Made by a program: the position numbers and the translations under genes
The notes under the pieces: generated by a model
Told to the model about the DNA's origin: nothing
Seen by the model: the letters and a program-made list of their open reading frames with translations, nothing else
Database searches by the model: none
Assembly: GCA_001418405.1 (NCBI GenBank)
Contig: LIQL01000187.1
Coordinates: 1 to 50,655 of the forward strand
Direction: 5' to 3'
DNA: 50,655 nucleotides
Source: Streptomyces diastatochromogenes
Lineage (GTDB): Bacteria; Actinomycetota; Actinomycetes; Streptomycetales; Streptomycetaceae
Shown: positions 1-9,571 of the stretch, one piece after another
Layout of the letters: every line of letters starts with the position of its first letter
How positions within the stretch are numbered: position 1 is the stretch's first letter

Positions 1-1
1 A

Positions 2-289
2 AGCGACAGCACCCCGATCGACGCCCACCACATGACCCCGGACGCCGTCCTGGCGCTGCTCGACACGCTCAGCGCGGGCACCGGCGCGCGGCGCCCGGAA
101 CGCGTCCTGGTCGTCGGCTGCGAACCCGCCGACACCGACGAAGGGATCGGCCTGAGCGCGCCGGTCGCCGCCGCCGTCGACGAGGCCGTCCGCCTCGTGC
201 TGCGGCTGGTCGGCGCCGACGCCGACGCATCGGAGCCGGCCGCCACCGCTGCCCCGGCCACCACGGAGAGGAACACCACACCATGTTGA
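2..289 (+). CDS. Hydrogenase maturation protease, C-terminal part
   Basis: The reading frame enters from the left edge and ends at 289, so only about 95 C-terminal residues are present. The segments SDSTPIDAHHMTPDAVLALL and VLVVGCEPADTDEGIGLS resemble the C-terminal half of HyaD/HupD-type endopeptidases, which remove the C-terminal tail of the [NiFe]-hydrogenase large subunit after nickel insertion. The nickel-binding residues of the N-terminal half lie outside the window. The gene overlaps the start of the next small gene (ATG at 283 inside its last codons) and precedes a complete hyp set, which supports the call. The tail after residue 80 is Ala/Thr-rich and probably disordered. Confidence 0.8.
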   Translation, partial: SDSTPIDAHHMTPDAVLALLDTLSAGTGARRPERVLVVGCEPADTDEGIGLSAPVAAAVDEAVRLVLRLVGADADASEPAATAAPATTERNTTPC

Positions 290-384
290 AGCTCGCCCTC
301 GGCGGCGTCCTGGCCGCCGCCCTCGCCCTCGCCCTGCGCAACCTGCCCGACGTCAGGCGCTACCTGCGGATGCGCGCCATGTGA
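283..384 (+). CDS. Small hydrogenase-cluster protein (DUF6893-like), 33 aa
   Basis: A 33-residue protein starts at the ATG overlapping the protease stop (ATGTTGA). It has a short hydrophobic N-terminal stretch (LALGGVLAAALALAL) followed by a basic tail with NLPDVRRYLRMRAM. I recall very small actinobacterial proteins with this LPD-x-RYL-x-x-R-x-M ending, annotated as DUF6893, but could not check this. The overlapping start, the coding-like composition and the operon position support it being real. It may be a single-pass membrane peptide; its function is unknown. Confidence 0.6.
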   Translation: MLKLALGGVLAAALALALRNLPDVRRYLRMRAM

Positions 385-456
385 CGCGGGCCGGTCCCAC
401 GGGTGGCGGGTGCGGCTGCACCGAACGGTGTATGCCGCAGCGCCGCCCCGGCGAGG

Positions 457-475
457 CACCCGGGACGCCCGGGTG
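457..475 (+). promoter_or_regulatory. 8-bp inverted repeat upstream of hypA
   Basis: CACCCGGG and CCCGGGTG form a perfect inverted repeat with spacer ACG, 59 bases before hypA. A TCTAAT box follows at 484-489 and could be a -10 element for hypA. The repeat could be an operator at that promoter or a weak terminator for the upstream protease gene. Confidence 0.35.
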
Positions 476-533
476 TCGCACCGTCTAATGAGGCCAGCGG
501 CAACCGGTCGGCACACCAGAGAGAGACGGGCCG

Positions 534-914
534 ATGCACGAGATGTCCATCGCGCTGGCGGTCATCGACCAGGTGGAGAGCGCGGTACGGCCCGCCGGCG
601 CGACCGCGGTCAGCCGCGTCCGACTCCAGGTCGGCGAACTGGCCGGCGTGGTCCCCGACGCCCTGGCCTTCTCCTTCCAACTCGCCTGCGAGGGCACGGT
701 CCTGGCCGGCGCCGAGCTGATCACCGAACCGGTCGCGGCCCGCGCCCGTTGCGCCTCCTGCGACCGGACCTGGCCGGCGGGCATGCCGCCGCGCCTGAGT
801 TGCCCCGGGTGCGGCGGGGCGTCCGTGGAGCTGCTGTCCGGCCGCGAACTGCGGATCGCCGACGTCAGCTGGCTGGACGCCCCGGCACCCCCTCCGACGC
901 ACGAGGAGCGCTGA
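534..914 (+). CDS. hypA: Hydrogenase nickel-insertion protein HypA
   Basis: The 126-residue length and the N-terminal MHEMSIA fit HypA, which delivers nickel to the hydrogenase large subunit together with HypB. The His-2 that coordinates nickel is present, followed by the usual Glu. A structural zinc site is formed by CASC near residue 73 and CPGC near residue 93. A purine-rich AGAGAGAGAC lies before the ATG. The gene sits 4 bases before hypB, so the two are probably translated together. No key residue is missing. Confidence 0.95.
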   Translation: MHEMSIALAVIDQVESAVRPAGATAVSRVRLQVGELAGVVPDALAFSFQLACEGTVLAGAELITEPVAARARCASCDRTWPAGMPPRLSCPGCGGASVELLSGRELRIADVSWLDAPAPPPTHEER

Positions 915-918
915 TCCG

Positions 919-1677
919 ATGTGCCGTGTCCTTGACCTGCAGCAGGCCGTGCTCGCCAAGAACGACGCCTGCGCCCACACCCTGCGCGAGGAGCTGGCGG
1001 CGCGCGGAACCGCGGTCGTCAACCTGCTCTCCAGTCCGGGCAGCGGCAAGACCGCCCTGCTGGAACGCGAACTGACCCTGGCCAGGGAACGCGGGGTGCC
1101 GGTCGCGGCGCTCACCGCCGACCTCGCCACCGAGAACGACGCGGTCCGCCTGGCCCGCTCCGGCGTCCCCGTCAAGCAGGTGCTCACCGACGGCCTGTGC
1201 CACCTGGAGGCCGAGATGCTCGGCGGGCAACTGGACGGTTGGCTGCCCACCGGCACCCGGCTGCTGTTCGTCGAGAACGTCGGGAACCTGGTCTGTCCCG
1301 CCTCCTACGACCTGGGGGAGACCCTGCGGGTGGTGCTCGCGTCGGTGACCGAGGGCGAGGACAAGCCGCTCAAGTACCCCACCGCCTTCGGCCTGGCCCA
1401 CCTGGTGCTGGTCACCAAGACCGACATCGCGGCGGCGGTGGAGTTCGACGAGGCGGTGTTCCGCGCCAACGTGGAGCGGGTCAACCCCGGTGCCGAGGTG
1501 ATCCGCACCTCGGTCCGCGGCGGCGAGGGCGTCGGAACGCTGCTGGACCGGGCGCTGGCCGCCCGGGACGACGGGCCGGCGCACATCCCGGTGATGACCC
1601 GCCAGTCGCACCACGTGCACGACGACCCCGAGGACCGGATCGGCGACCGCGGCACGGTGGGGTCGAGCCGCTCATGA
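919..1677 (+). CDS. hypB: Hydrogenase nickel-incorporation GTPase HypB
   Basis: This 252-residue G3E-family GTPase powers nickel insertion. The Walker A motif SSPGSGKTALLE begins near residue 38. The switch region TADLATENDA and the conserved DGLCHLEAEM, FVENVGNLVCPA and TKTD motifs follow in order. The N-terminal histidine-rich nickel store of some HypB proteins is absent; only a short SHHVHD stretch occurs near the C-terminus. GAGGAGCG precedes the ATG. The stop overlaps the hypF start (ATGA at 1674-1677), indicating translational coupling. Confidence 0.95.
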   Translation: MCRVLDLQQAVLAKNDACAHTLREELAARGTAVVNLLSSPGSGKTALLERELTLARERGVPVAALTADLATENDAVRLARSGVPVKQVLTDGLCHLEAEMLGGQLDGWLPTGTRLLFVENVGNLVCPASYDLGETLRVVLASVTEGEDKPLKYPTAFGLAHLVLVTKTDIAAAVEFDEAVFRANVERVNPGAEVIRTSVRGGEGVGTLLDRALAARDDGPAHIPVMTRQSHHVHDDPEDRIGDRGTVGSSRS

Positions 1678-4178
1678 CCGTCGGGCAGCCCGGTGCACGC
1701 ACCGCTCCACAGGGTCTCGCGCCCTCCCCCGAGGCGCCGACTCCGCTGCCGCAGGCCGGCGCCGGAAGCGCGGGGCGGGCGCCGATCGCCGGAGCGTTGC
1801 GCACCGTGCGCCCCGAGGTCGACGCGGCCGCCGCCCGCCGTCGGATCACCGTGCGCGGCATCGTCCAGGGCGTCGGTTTCCGCCCGTTCGTCCACGGACT
1901 CGCCACCGAGCTGGGGTTGAGCGGCCACGTCAGCAACACCGGCGAGGGCGTGGTCACCGAGGTCGAGGGACCACCGGGCGCGCTGCACCACTTCGGTACC
2001 CGACTACGGGCCGAGGCACCGCCGTTGGCGGTCGTGGAGGCGGTGGACGGCGAGGACATCGCGGTCACCGGCGGCACCGGCTTCGCCATCCTCCCCTCCC
2101 ACGCCCACGGCCCCGCCCGCACCCTGGTCGCCCCGGACGCCGCCACCTGCGACGCCTGCCTGGCGGAGCTGACCGACCCGGCCGACCGCCGCTACCGGCA
2201 CCCCTTCGTCACCTGTACGCACTGCGGTCCCCGCTTCACCATCGTGCGGGCGCTGCCCTACGACCGCGCCCAGACCACCATGGCCGGCTTCCCCATGTGC
2301 CGGCGCTGCGCGGCCGAGTACGCCGATCCGGCCGACCGGCGGTTCCACGCCCAGCCCGTCGCCTGCCACGACTGCGGCCCGCGGCTGCACCTGCTCGCCG
2401 CCGACCGGGACGACCCCGGCGGTGCGCCGCGCCCGATGCCCGGCGACCCGGTGGCGGGGGCCCGGCGGCTGCTCGCCGAGGGCGCGATCGTCGCCGTCAA
2501 GGGGCTCGGCGGCTACCACCTGGTGTGCGACGCGGGCAACGACCGCTCGGTGCGGGAACTGCGGCGCCGCAAGGCGCGCGGTGACAAACCGTTCGCGTTG
2601 ATGGCCCGTCATGTCGACGATGCGGCACGGCTGGTGGAACTCGGGGCGGAGGAACGGGCGTTGCTCACCGGGCCGGTGCGGCCGATCGTGCTGGTGCGGC
2701 GGCGCGCCGGCGGGCCCGCGCCCGGGGCGCCCGCGGTCGCCGCGGCGGTCGCCCCCGGCTGCCCCGACCTCGGACTGATGCTGCCCTACACCCCGCTGCA
2801 CCACCTGCTGTTCGGCCTGCCGGGCGACCCGCCCGGACCCCGGTTGCTGGTGATGACCAGCGGCAACGTGGCCGGTGACCCGCTCGTCATCGACGACGCC
2901 GACGCGGTGGTGCGACTGGCGAACCTGGCGGACGCCTGGCTCGGCCACGACCGGGCGATCCAGGTCCCGTGCGACGACTCGGTGGTCCGGATCAGCGACG
3001 GCGAACCGCTGTACGTCCGGCGCTCGCGCGGCTGCGCACCGTACCCGGTGCCCCTCCCGGTGCCGGTGCGGCCGGCGCTGGCCACCGGCGGCGACCTCAA
3101 GACCGTGCTGTGCCTGGGGGAGGGGCGCCGGGCCTGGCTGTCCGCGCACATCGGCGACATGGACGACCTGGCCACCCAGCTGGCGTTCGAACGGGCCGGC
3201 GCGCACCTGGAGACCCTCACCGGGGTCCGGCCGCGGTTGTTCGCCACCGACCTGCACCCCGCCTACCGCACCGGCCAGTGGGCCCGCCGGCACACCGCCG
3301 GCCGGCCGCTGGTCCGGGTCCAGCACCACCACGCCCACATCGCCGCGGCCATGGCCGAGCACGGGCTGGACGGCCGGCAGCCGGTGATCGGCGTCGCCTT
3401 CGACGGCACCGGCTACGGCGACGACGGCGCGATCTGGGGCGGCGAGATCCTGCTCGCCGACTACGCCGGATACCGCCGCTTCGCCCACCTCGACTACGTC
3501 CCGCAGCCCGGTGGCGACACCGCCGTCCGTCGCCCCTACCGGATGGCCCTCGCCCACCTGCACGCCGCGGGCCTGCCCTGGACCGCGGAACTGCCGCCGG
3601 TCATCGCCTGCCCGTCAGACGAACTGCGCCTGCTGGAACGCCAGTTGGCGCGCGAAATCAACTGCGCGCCGACGTCCAGCATGGGCCGGCTGTTCGACGC
3701 GGTCTCCTCGCTCGCCGGGATCTGCCACCACGCCGGCTACGAGGCCCAGGCCGCCGTCGCGCTGGAGGCCGCCGCCCGCACCGCCAGCGACGACCGCGGC
3801 CCCGGCTACACCTTCGCGCTGCGCACCGGCGCCGCGGCCGGCGGGGGCGCCGCGCTGGTCGCCGTCCCCGGCCCGGTCCTCGCCGCGGTCGTCGAGGACG
3901 TGTCCGCCGGCGCCGACCCGGCTTTGGTCGCGGCCCGCTTCCACACCGCGGTCGCCGCACTGGTCCGGCGCTGCTGCGGGCTGGCCCGGGAGCGCACCGG
4001 CCTGGCGACCGTGGCACTGACCGGCGGGGTCTTCGGCAACGCGCTGCTGGCCGAGACCGCGGCCCGGATGCTGCGGCAGGACGGCTTCACCGTGCTGCGG
4101 CACCGGCTGGTCCCGCCCAACGACGGCGGACTGGCGCTCGGCCAACTGCTGGTCGCGGCCCGCCGGCGCGGCGCCTGA
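1674..4178 (+). CDS. hypF: Carbamoyltransferase HypF
   Basis: HypF turns carbamoyl phosphate into a carbamoyl group on the HypE C-terminal cysteine, the source of the cyanide ligands. The 834-residue product shows the full domain order: acylphosphatase-like domain (RGIVQGVGFRPF, about residues 57-145), two zinc fingers (CDAC, CTHC, CRRC, CHDC), a YrdC-like domain (GGYHLVCDA, then KARGDKPFALM) and a Kae1-like carbamoyltransferase domain (HHHAHIAAAMAEHG, FDGTGYGDDG). The first 55 residues are Pro/Ala-rich and unlike the family core. The ATG overlapping the hypB stop is the simplest start, but a GTG near codon 45 would give a more typical N-terminus. Confidence 0.93.
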   Translation: MTVGQPGARTAPQGLAPSPEAPTPLPQAGAGSAGRAPIAGALRTVRPEVDAAAARRRITVRGIVQGVGFRPFVHGLATELGLSGHVSNTGEGVVTEVEGPPGALHHFGTRLRAEAPPLAVVEAVDGEDIAVTGGTGFAILPSHAHGPARTLVAPDAATCDACLAELTDPADRRYRHPFVTCTHCGPRFTIVRALPYDRAQTTMAGFPMCRRCAAEYADPADRRFHAQPVACHDCGPRLHLLAADRDDPGGAPRPMPGDPVAGARRLLAEGAIVAVKGLGGYHLVCDAGNDRSVRELRRRKARGDKPFALMARHVDDAARLVELGAEERALLTGPVRPIVLVRRRAGGPAPGAPAVAAAVAPGCPDLGLMLPYTPLHHLLFGLPGDPPGPRLLVMTSGNVAGDPLVIDDADAVVRLANLADAWLGHDRAIQVPCDDSVVRISDGEPLYVRRSRGCAPYPVPLPVPVRPALATGGDLKTVLCLGEGRRAWLSAHIGDMDDLATQLAFERAGAHLETLTGVRPRLFATDLHPAYRTGQWARRHTAGRPLVRVQHHHAHIAAAMAEHGLDGRQPVIGVAFDGTGYGDDGAIWGGEILLADYAGYRRFAHLDYVPQPGGDTAVRRPYRMALAHLHAAGLPWTAELPPVIACPSDELRLLERQLAREINCAPTSSMGRLFDAVSSLAGICHHAGYEAQAAVALEAAARTASDDRGPGYTFALRTGAAAGGGAALVAVPGPVLAAVVEDVSAGADPALVAARFHTAVAALVRRCCGLARERTGLATVALTGGVFGNALLAETAARMLRQDGFTVLRHRLVPPNDGGLALGQLLVAARRRGA

Positions 4179-4221
4179 CCCCCACGAACCCGCATCCGCA
4201 CCCGCACGACGAGGAGGAGCC

Positions 4222-4521
4222 ATGTGCCTGGCGGTGCCCGGCAAGGTGATGGAGATCGAGGAACGGGACGGCACCCGGATGGCCACCGTCGACTTCGGCG
4301 GGGTCGTCAAGGAGGTGTGCCTGGAATACGTGCCGGACCTCGCGGTCGGCGAGTACGCGATCGTCCACGTGGGCTTCGCGCTCCAGCGGCTCGACGAGGA
4401 GTCGGCCCGGCGGACCCTGGCCCTGTTCGAGGAACTCGGCCTGCTCCAGGAGGAGTTCGGCGATCCGTGGGAAGCGGCCGCCGGCCAGGACGGACCACAG
4501 GCGCAGGAGGCGCGGCAGTGA
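4222..4521 (+). CDS. hypC: Hydrogenase assembly chaperone HypC
   Basis: The protein begins [12 protein letters not shown], the signature of HypC/HupF chaperones. The cysteine exposed after methionine removal binds the Fe(CN)2CO precursor and contacts HypD. The 99-residue length is usual for the family; the last 20 residues are variable. GACGAGGAGGAG lies immediately before the ATG, a strong ribosome site. The 43-base gap after hypF is the only real space within hypA-hypE. The stop overlaps the hypD GTG. Confidence 0.95.
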   Translation: MCLAVPGKVMEIEERDGTRMATVDFGGVVKEVCLEYVPDLAVGEYAIVHVGFALQRLDEESARRTLALFEELGLLQEEFGDPWEAAAGQDGPQAQEARQ

Positions 4522-5642
4522 AGTACCTCGACGAGTTCCAGAACCCGGAGCTGGCCCGGCGACTGCTGGACGACATCCGGGCCACGGTGACCCGCCCGTG
4601 GGCGCTGATGGAGGTCTGCGGCGGCCAGACGCACACCATCATCCGACACGGCATCGACCAACTCCTGCCCGAAGAGATCGAGTTGATCCACGGGCCGGGG
4701 TGCCCGGTGTGCGTCACGCCGTTGGCCGTCATCGACAAGGCGCTGGAGATCGCCGCCCGCCCCGACGTGATCTTCTGCTCGTTCGGCGACATGCTCCGGG
4801 TGCCGGGCACCGACCGCGACCTGTTCCGGGTGCGCAGCGAGGGCGGCGACGTCCGCGTGGTCTACTCCCCGCTCGACGCCCTGAAGATCGCCCAGCAGAA
4901 CCCCGAGCGCGAGGTGGTGTTCTTCGGCATCGGCTTCGAAACCACCGCTCCGCCCAACGCCATGACGGTCTATCAGGCCCGCAAGCTGGGCATCCGCAAC
5001 TTCAGCATGCTGGTCTCGCACGTCCGGGTACCGCCCGCGATCGAGGCGATCATGACCTCGCCCAGCTGCCGGGTCCAGGCGTTCCTGGCCGCCGGACACG
5101 TGTGCAGCGTGATGGGCATGGACGAGTACCCGGAGTTGGCCGACCGCTTCCGGGTGCCGATCGTCGTCACCGGCTTCGAACCGCTGGACATCCTGGAGGG
5201 CATCCGCCGCACCGTCCGGCAACTGGAGCGCGGCGAGCACACCGTCGACAACGCCTATCCGCGGGCCGTCCGCGCCGACGGCAACCCGGCCGCCCGGGCC
5301 ATGCTCGCCGACGTCTTCGAGGTCACCGACCGGTCCTGGCGCGGCATCGGCACCATCCCCGCCAGCGGCTGGCGGCTCTCCGAGCGCTACCGCGACTACG
5401 ACGCCGAACACCGCTTCTCGGTCGAGGGCATCGCCACCCGCGAGCCCGCGGCCTGCCGCAGCGGCGAGGTCCTGCAAGGGCTGATCAAACCCCACGAGTG
5501 CGAGGCGTTCGGCACCACCTGTACCCCGCGCAACCCGCTCGGGGCCACCATGGTCTCCAGCGAGGGCGCCTGCGCCGCCTACTTCCTGTACCGCCGGCTC
5601 GGCAGCACGCCGACCCCCTTGGAGGCGACCCCCGTTGTCTGA
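4518..5642 (+). CDS. hypD: Hydrogenase iron-centre assembly protein HypD
   Basis: HypD is the [4Fe-4S] scaffold on which Fe(CN)2CO is assembled with HypC and HypE. The motifs [14 protein letters not shown] and [11 protein letters not shown] carry the active cysteines. The cluster-binding cysteines fall in the C-terminal part around [15 protein letters not shown] and SEGACAAYF. The length of 374 residues is normal. The start is a GTG inside the hypC stop (GTGA), with GCAGGAGG seven bases upstream. Translation is coupled to hypC. Confidence 0.95.
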   Translation: MKYLDEFQNPELARRLLDDIRATVTRPWALMEVCGGQTHTIIRHGIDQLLPEEIELIHGPGCPVCVTPLAVIDKALEIAARPDVIFCSFGDMLRVPGTDRDLFRVRSEGGDVRVVYSPLDALKIAQQNPEREVVFFGIGFETTAPPNAMTVYQARKLGIRNFSMLVSHVRVPPAIEAIMTSPSCRVQAFLAAGHVCSVMGMDEYPELADRFRVPIVVTGFEPLDILEGIRRTVRQLERGEHTVDNAYPRAVRADGNPAARAMLADVFEVTDRSWRGIGTIPASGWRLSERYRDYDAEHRFSVEGIATREPAACRSGEVLQGLIKPHECEAFGTTCTPRNPLGATMVSSEGACAAYFLYRRLGSTPTPLEATPVV

Positions 5643-6741
5643 CACCACCCCCCAGGCCCCCACCGCTGCGCCCGGCCCGCGGGACCTGCCCACCGTCGAC
5701 ATCACCGGCTGGACCTGCCCGACGCCGCTGCGCGAGACGCCGCGCGTCGTCATGGGGCACGGCGGGGGCGGGGCGCTCTCCGCCGAGCTCGTCCAGCAGA
5801 TCTTCGCGCCGGCGTTCGGCGGTGAACTCCTCGCGCAGCTCGGCGACTCCGCGGTGTTCGCGCTCGGCGGGCAGCGGCTGGCGTTCTCCACCGACTCCTA
5901 CGTCGTGCGGCCGTTGTTCTTCCCCGGCGGCAGCATCGGTGACCTCGCGGTCAACGGCACCGTCAACGACCTCGCCATGAGCGGCGCCCGGGCCGCCTAC
6001 CTCTCCTGCGGCTTCATCCTGGAGGAGGGCGTGGAGATGCCGGTGGTCGCCGGCGTCGCGGACGCGATGGGCGCCGCGGCCCGGGCCGCCGGCGTGGAGG
6101 TGGCCACCGGGGACACCAAGGTCGTCGAGGCCGGCCGCGGTGACGGGATCTACCTCAACACCGCCGGCATCGGAGTGGTCCCGGCCGGCGTGGACCTGCG
6201 TCCGCAGCGGGTGGTGCCCGGGGACGTGGTGATCGTCAGCGGGCCCATCGGCCTGCACGGCGTGGCCATCATGAGCGTCCGCGAGGGCCTGGAGTTCGGC
6301 GTCGAGATCGAGAGCGACTGCGCGGCGCTCGGCGGACTCGTCCAGACCATGCTCGCCGTCACCCCCGACCTGCACGTGCTCCGCGACCCCACCCGCGGCG
6401 GTCTGGCCGCCGCGCTCAACGAGATCGCCACCGCCTCCGCCACCGGCGTGGTCATCGACGAGCGCGCCGTGCCCGTCCCGCCGGCCGTCGCCAACGCCTG
6501 CGCGATCCTCGGCCTCGACCCGATGTACGTCGCCAACGAGGGCAAGTTGGTCGCGTTCGTGCCCCGCGAGCACGCCGACGCGGTGCTGGACGCGATGCGC
6601 GCCCACCCGCTGGGCGCCGGGGCCGCGGTGATCGGTGAGGCGGTCGCCGCCCACCCCGGCATGGTGGTGGCCCGCACGCCGCTCGGCGGCACGCGGGTGG
6701 TCGACCTGCCGCTGGGCGAGCAACTGCCGCGGATCTGCTGA
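5635..6741 (+). CDS. hypE: Carbamoyl dehydratase HypE
   Basis: HypE dehydrates the carbamoyl group placed on its C-terminal cysteine to a thiocyanate, which donates CN to the iron. The protein ends with PRIC, the expected catalytic tail. It has the PurM-like fold motifs ([32 protein letters not shown]). The start is TTG overlapping the last eight bases of hypD, with TTGGAGG about nine bases upstream. The unusual start may set HypE level relative to HypD. The length of 368 residues fits the family. This is the last gene of the hyp run. Confidence 0.94.
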   Translation: MSDTTPQAPTAAPGPRDLPTVDITGWTCPTPLRETPRVVMGHGGGGALSAELVQQIFAPAFGGELLAQLGDSAVFALGGQRLAFSTDSYVVRPLFFPGGSIGDLAVNGTVNDLAMSGARAAYLSCGFILEEGVEMPVVAGVADAMGAAARAAGVEVATGDTKVVEAGRGDGIYLNTAGIGVVPAGVDLRPQRVVPGDVVIVSGPIGLHGVAIMSVREGLEFGVEIESDCAALGGLVQTMLAVTPDLHVLRDPTRGGLAAALNEIATASATGVVIDERAVPVPPAVANACAILGLDPMYVANEGKLVAFVPREHADAVLDAMRAHPLGAGAAVIGEAVAAHPGMVVARTPLGGTRVVDLPLGEQLPRIC

Positions 6742-6808
6742 GCGGGATCTCCCGAGCCGGACCTGCCGGGCCCGGGCGGCGGGCGACGGACCGGGGCCGG
6801 CCCGCCCG

Positions 6809-6837
6809 CTGACCTCCGCGCGCACCGCCGCTACGGT
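6809..6837 (+). promoter_or_regulatory. Probable promoter of the AraC-family gene
   Basis: CTGACC at 6809-6814 and TACGGT at 6832-6837 are separated by 17 bases. The -10 box lies only eight bases before the ATG at 6846, so the transcript would be leaderless or nearly so, a common streptomycete arrangement. No ribosome-binding site is visible. Confidence 0.5.
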
Positions 6838-6845
6838 GTGCGGAC

Positions 6846-7916
6846 ATGAGTCGGTCATCGATCGCGGTGCACCACGTGCGGGCGGCGCTGGGCGGGGCGC
6901 GGCGGCTCGGCATCGACACCGCGCCGCTGCTCCAGGCCGCCGGGATCCCGCCGCTGCTGCTCGCCGACGACGGGGCCCGGATCACCGCGGACCAGTTCAC
7001 CCGCCTGATCCGGGCCCTGCACCGGGCCACCGACGACGAGTTCCTGGGCCTCGGCCCGGTCCGCAGTCGTCGCGGCACCTTCGCCATGATGTGCCAGACC
7101 TGTCTGGACTGCCCGGACCTCGGCTCCGCCCTGGACCGGGCCACCCGCTTCTACGGGCTCTTCCCCGGCGGCCCCGACCTGGCCGTGCAGGCCGGTCCGG
7201 ACGACGGGCTCGCCGTCTTCACCGTCCGCAGTGCGCTGCACCGGCACGACGAGGCCGCCTTCCTCGCCGCCTGCCTGCTGCTCATCTGGCACCGGCTCGC
7301 CGGCTGGTTGATCGGCCGCCGCATCCCGCTGCACTGGGTGGGTTTCGCCCATCCGGCGCCGGCCCACGCCGACGAGTACCCCGACCTGTTCGGCTGCCCG
7401 GTCCGCTTCGGCGCCCCGCACACCGCGGCCGGCTGGGATGCCCACTGGCTCACCGCACCGGTCGTCCGGGACCGGGCGGCGCTGGCCGCGCTGCTGCGGC
7501 GCGCCCCGGCCGACCTGTTGGCCCGCCGCGACTACGGCACCACCGTCGCCGAGCAGGTGCGCCGCACCCTCGCCCAGGCGCTGCGGTCCCCGGCGCCGGC
7601 CCGGCTGCCGCAGGCCGGTGAGGTCGCGGCCCGGCTCGCGGTCAGCCCGGCGACGCTGCGGCGCCGGCTGCGCGCCGAGGGCACCTCGTACCAGCGGCTC
7701 AAGGACGCGGTGCGCCGGGACGCCGCGCTCACCGCGCTGGCCGCCGGGCGGGAGCCGATCGCCGCGGTCGCCGCCCGGATCGGCTTCTCCGAGGACCCCG
7801 CCTTCCACCGTGCCTTCCGCCGCTGGACCGGTACCACCCCCGGCGCCTACCGGCTGGCCGGCGCCAGCCGACCCGGCGGCGAACCGCCGACCGCCCCCCG
7901 CGGCCAGCAAAGCTGA
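6846..7916 (+). CDS. AraC-family transcriptional regulator
   Basis: The product has 356 residues. The N-terminal two thirds resemble the arabinose-binding-like domain of the OruR/ArgR-type AraC subgroup (VRAALGGARRLGIDTAPLLQAAGIP; later FMMCQTC-like and HWVGFAHPAP segments). The C-terminal domain from about residue 255 carries two helix-turn-helix units: VAARLAVSPATLRRRLRAEG, then IAAVAARIGFSEDPAFHRAF and WTGTTPGAYR. This subgroup often controls lipid or amino-acid catabolism. The secreted lipase gene follows in the same direction after 83 bases and is a plausible target, which is inference only. Confidence 0.85.
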   Translation: MSRSSIAVHHVRAALGGARRLGIDTAPLLQAAGIPPLLLADDGARITADQFTRLIRALHRATDDEFLGLGPVRSRRGTFAMMCQTCLDCPDLGSALDRATRFYGLFPGGPDLAVQAGPDDGLAVFTVRSALHRHDEAAFLAACLLLIWHRLAGWLIGRRIPLHWVGFAHPAPAHADEYPDLFGCPVRFGAPHTAAGWDAHWLTAPVVRDRAALAALLRRAPADLLARRDYGTTVAEQVRRTLAQALRSPAPARLPQAGEVAARLAVSPATLRRRLRAEGTSYQRLKDAVRRDAALTALAAGREPIAAVAARIGFSEDPAFHRAFRRWTGTTPGAYRLAGASRPGGEPPTAPRGQQS

Positions 7917-7999
7917 GCGTTCCGGCCAGCGCCGCAGCACCCGCAGGTCACTACGGTCGGCCCGACCACCCCGGCACACGCGTCAGTTGGGAGAGCCGC

Positions 8000-9169
8000 A
8001 TGCACCTCCGCGCCACCGCACTGGGCACCGCCGCCGCGCTGGCCCTGTCGCTCGGCACCGCAGGTTCCGCCGTCGCGGACCCGCCGCGGGCCGCGGCCGA
8101 CCGGCCCGGCGACGTCGTGACGTCCACCCCCACCGCGTTCCACCCGCTGCCCGGCCAGCCGACCCGGACCCGCGCCTGGCACCTCACGTACCGCTCGACC
8201 AGCGCCAAGGGCACGCCCAACACCGTCTCCGGCACCGTCATCGTGCCCGACGACGGCCGCACCGGGCCCCGCCCGCTGGTGACCTACGCCGTCGGCACGG
8301 TCGGCCTCGCCGACTCCTGCGCCCGCTCGGCCGGATTTCCCAAGGGCACCACCATGGAGGCCAACCTCATCCAGCAACTCACCGCCCGCGGCTGGGCGGT
8401 CGCGGCCACCGACTACGAGGGACTGGGCACCCCCGGCGAGCACACCTACACCGTCGGGCGCGCCGAGGGGCAGGCCGTGCTGGACGCCGCCCGGGCCGCC
8501 GAGCGGCTGCCCGAGGCGGCCGCCGCCGGCGTCACCGCGGACTCCCCGGTCGGCATCATGGGCTACTCCCAGGGCGGGCAGGCCAGTAGCTGGGCCGCCG
8601 AACTCCACCGGAGCTACGCGCCCGAACTCCGCGTCAAGGGCACCGCGACCGGCGGCGTCCCGGCCGACCTGCGCGAGGTGGCGGCCGCCAACGACGGCGG
8701 CATCGGCGCCGGCCTGATCCTGATGGCCGCCATCGGCCAGAACGCGGCCTTCCCCGAACTGCACCTGGACACGTACCTCAACGACCGGGGCCGGCGCGCC
8801 GTCGCCTTCCTGCGCGACCACTGCGTGGCGATCGACGTCGCCGCCGAACTCTTCCGGAAGGTCTCCGACGTCACCGTCACCAACCCGCTGGAACGACCGG
8901 ACTGGCAGGCGCGCCTGTGGGAATCCACGCTCGGCACCAGGACGCCCGACGCGCCCGTGTACCTGTACCACGGAACCGCCGACGAGCTGATCCCGTACGC
9001 CGTCGGCGCCCGGCTGCGCGCCGAGTGGTGCGCCAGGGGCGCCCGCGTCCAGTGGACCTCGATCCCGCTCGGCGAGCACGTGCTCGGCGCGATCGTGGGC
9101 GCGGCACCGGCCGCCGACTGGCTCGCCGACCGCTTCGCGGGACGGCCGGCGCCCGACAACTGCACGTGA
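8000..9169 (+). CDS. Secreted lipase-family alpha/beta hydrolase
   Basis: The product has 389 residues. A signal peptide (basic start, then TAAALALSLGTAGSAVA) is probably cleaved near residue 27. The mature part matches the secretory lipase family (LIP, triacylglycerol lipase type). The nucleophile serine is near residue 190 in GYSQGG, the acid near D328 in YHGTADELIPY and the histidine near H360 in GEHVLG. It probably hydrolyses extracellular acylglycerols or other esters. GTTGGGAGAG precedes the ATG. The AraC-type gene upstream may regulate it. Confidence 0.85.
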   Translation: MHLRATALGTAAALALSLGTAGSAVADPPRAAADRPGDVVTSTPTAFHPLPGQPTRTRAWHLTYRSTSAKGTPNTVSGTVIVPDDGRTGPRPLVTYAVGTVGLADSCARSAGFPKGTTMEANLIQQLTARGWAVAATDYEGLGTPGEHTYTVGRAEGQAVLDAARAAERLPEAAAAGVTADSPVGIMGYSQGGQASSWAAELHRSYAPELRVKGTATGGVPADLREVAAANDGGIGAGLILMAAIGQNAAFPELHLDTYLNDRGRRAVAFLRDHCVAIDVAAELFRKVSDVTVTNPLERPDWQARLWESTLGTRTPDAPVYLYHGTADELIPYAVGARLRAEWCARGARVQWTSIPLGEHVLGAIVGAAPAADWLADRFAGRPAPDNCT

Positions 9170-9425
9170 GGTAACGGTAGTTGGGTGGACGGCTCTGGGT
9201 GCAGTACGCCGTGGGGTGCCCGCGTTCGTGCCGTCGATAGGGATCCGCCACGGGCGCTCGCCGCGCGGTGCGGCCAGGTGGAGCGCCCCGTCGGCGGGGA
9301 AGGGGCGCCGGGATGCGGGCGGCGGTCGGGGTCCTGCGCGCGGGCGCGCGCGGCCGGTTCGCGCCACTGCGCCGACTGATCCCCGGATTGGTATGGACAT
9401 GCTCACATGACCGCTCGTAGGGTGA

Positions 9426-9441
9426 CCTGGTCTAGACCGCC
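9426..9441 (+). promoter_or_regulatory. DasR-type operator (dre) before the chitinase gene
   Basis: The core TGGTCTAGACC at 9428-9438 is an exact match to the central 11 bases of the DasR-responsive element. DasR is the GntR-family repressor that links N-acetylglucosamine supply to chitinase genes in streptomycetes. The site is about 130 bases before the chitinase ATG. The rest of the 402-base gap (9170-9571) shows no convincing gene. Confidence 0.8.
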
Positions 9442-9571
9442 GTCCTCGTCAGTCGCTACGGCTGACGGCTGCCGACGGCACGTCAACACGTACCTCTCGT
9501 ACGGAACTTCCCCCCACAGCGGCCCCCGGACCCTCCGCCGGAGCCCGGCGCCGCACGAAGGAGTCACCGCC

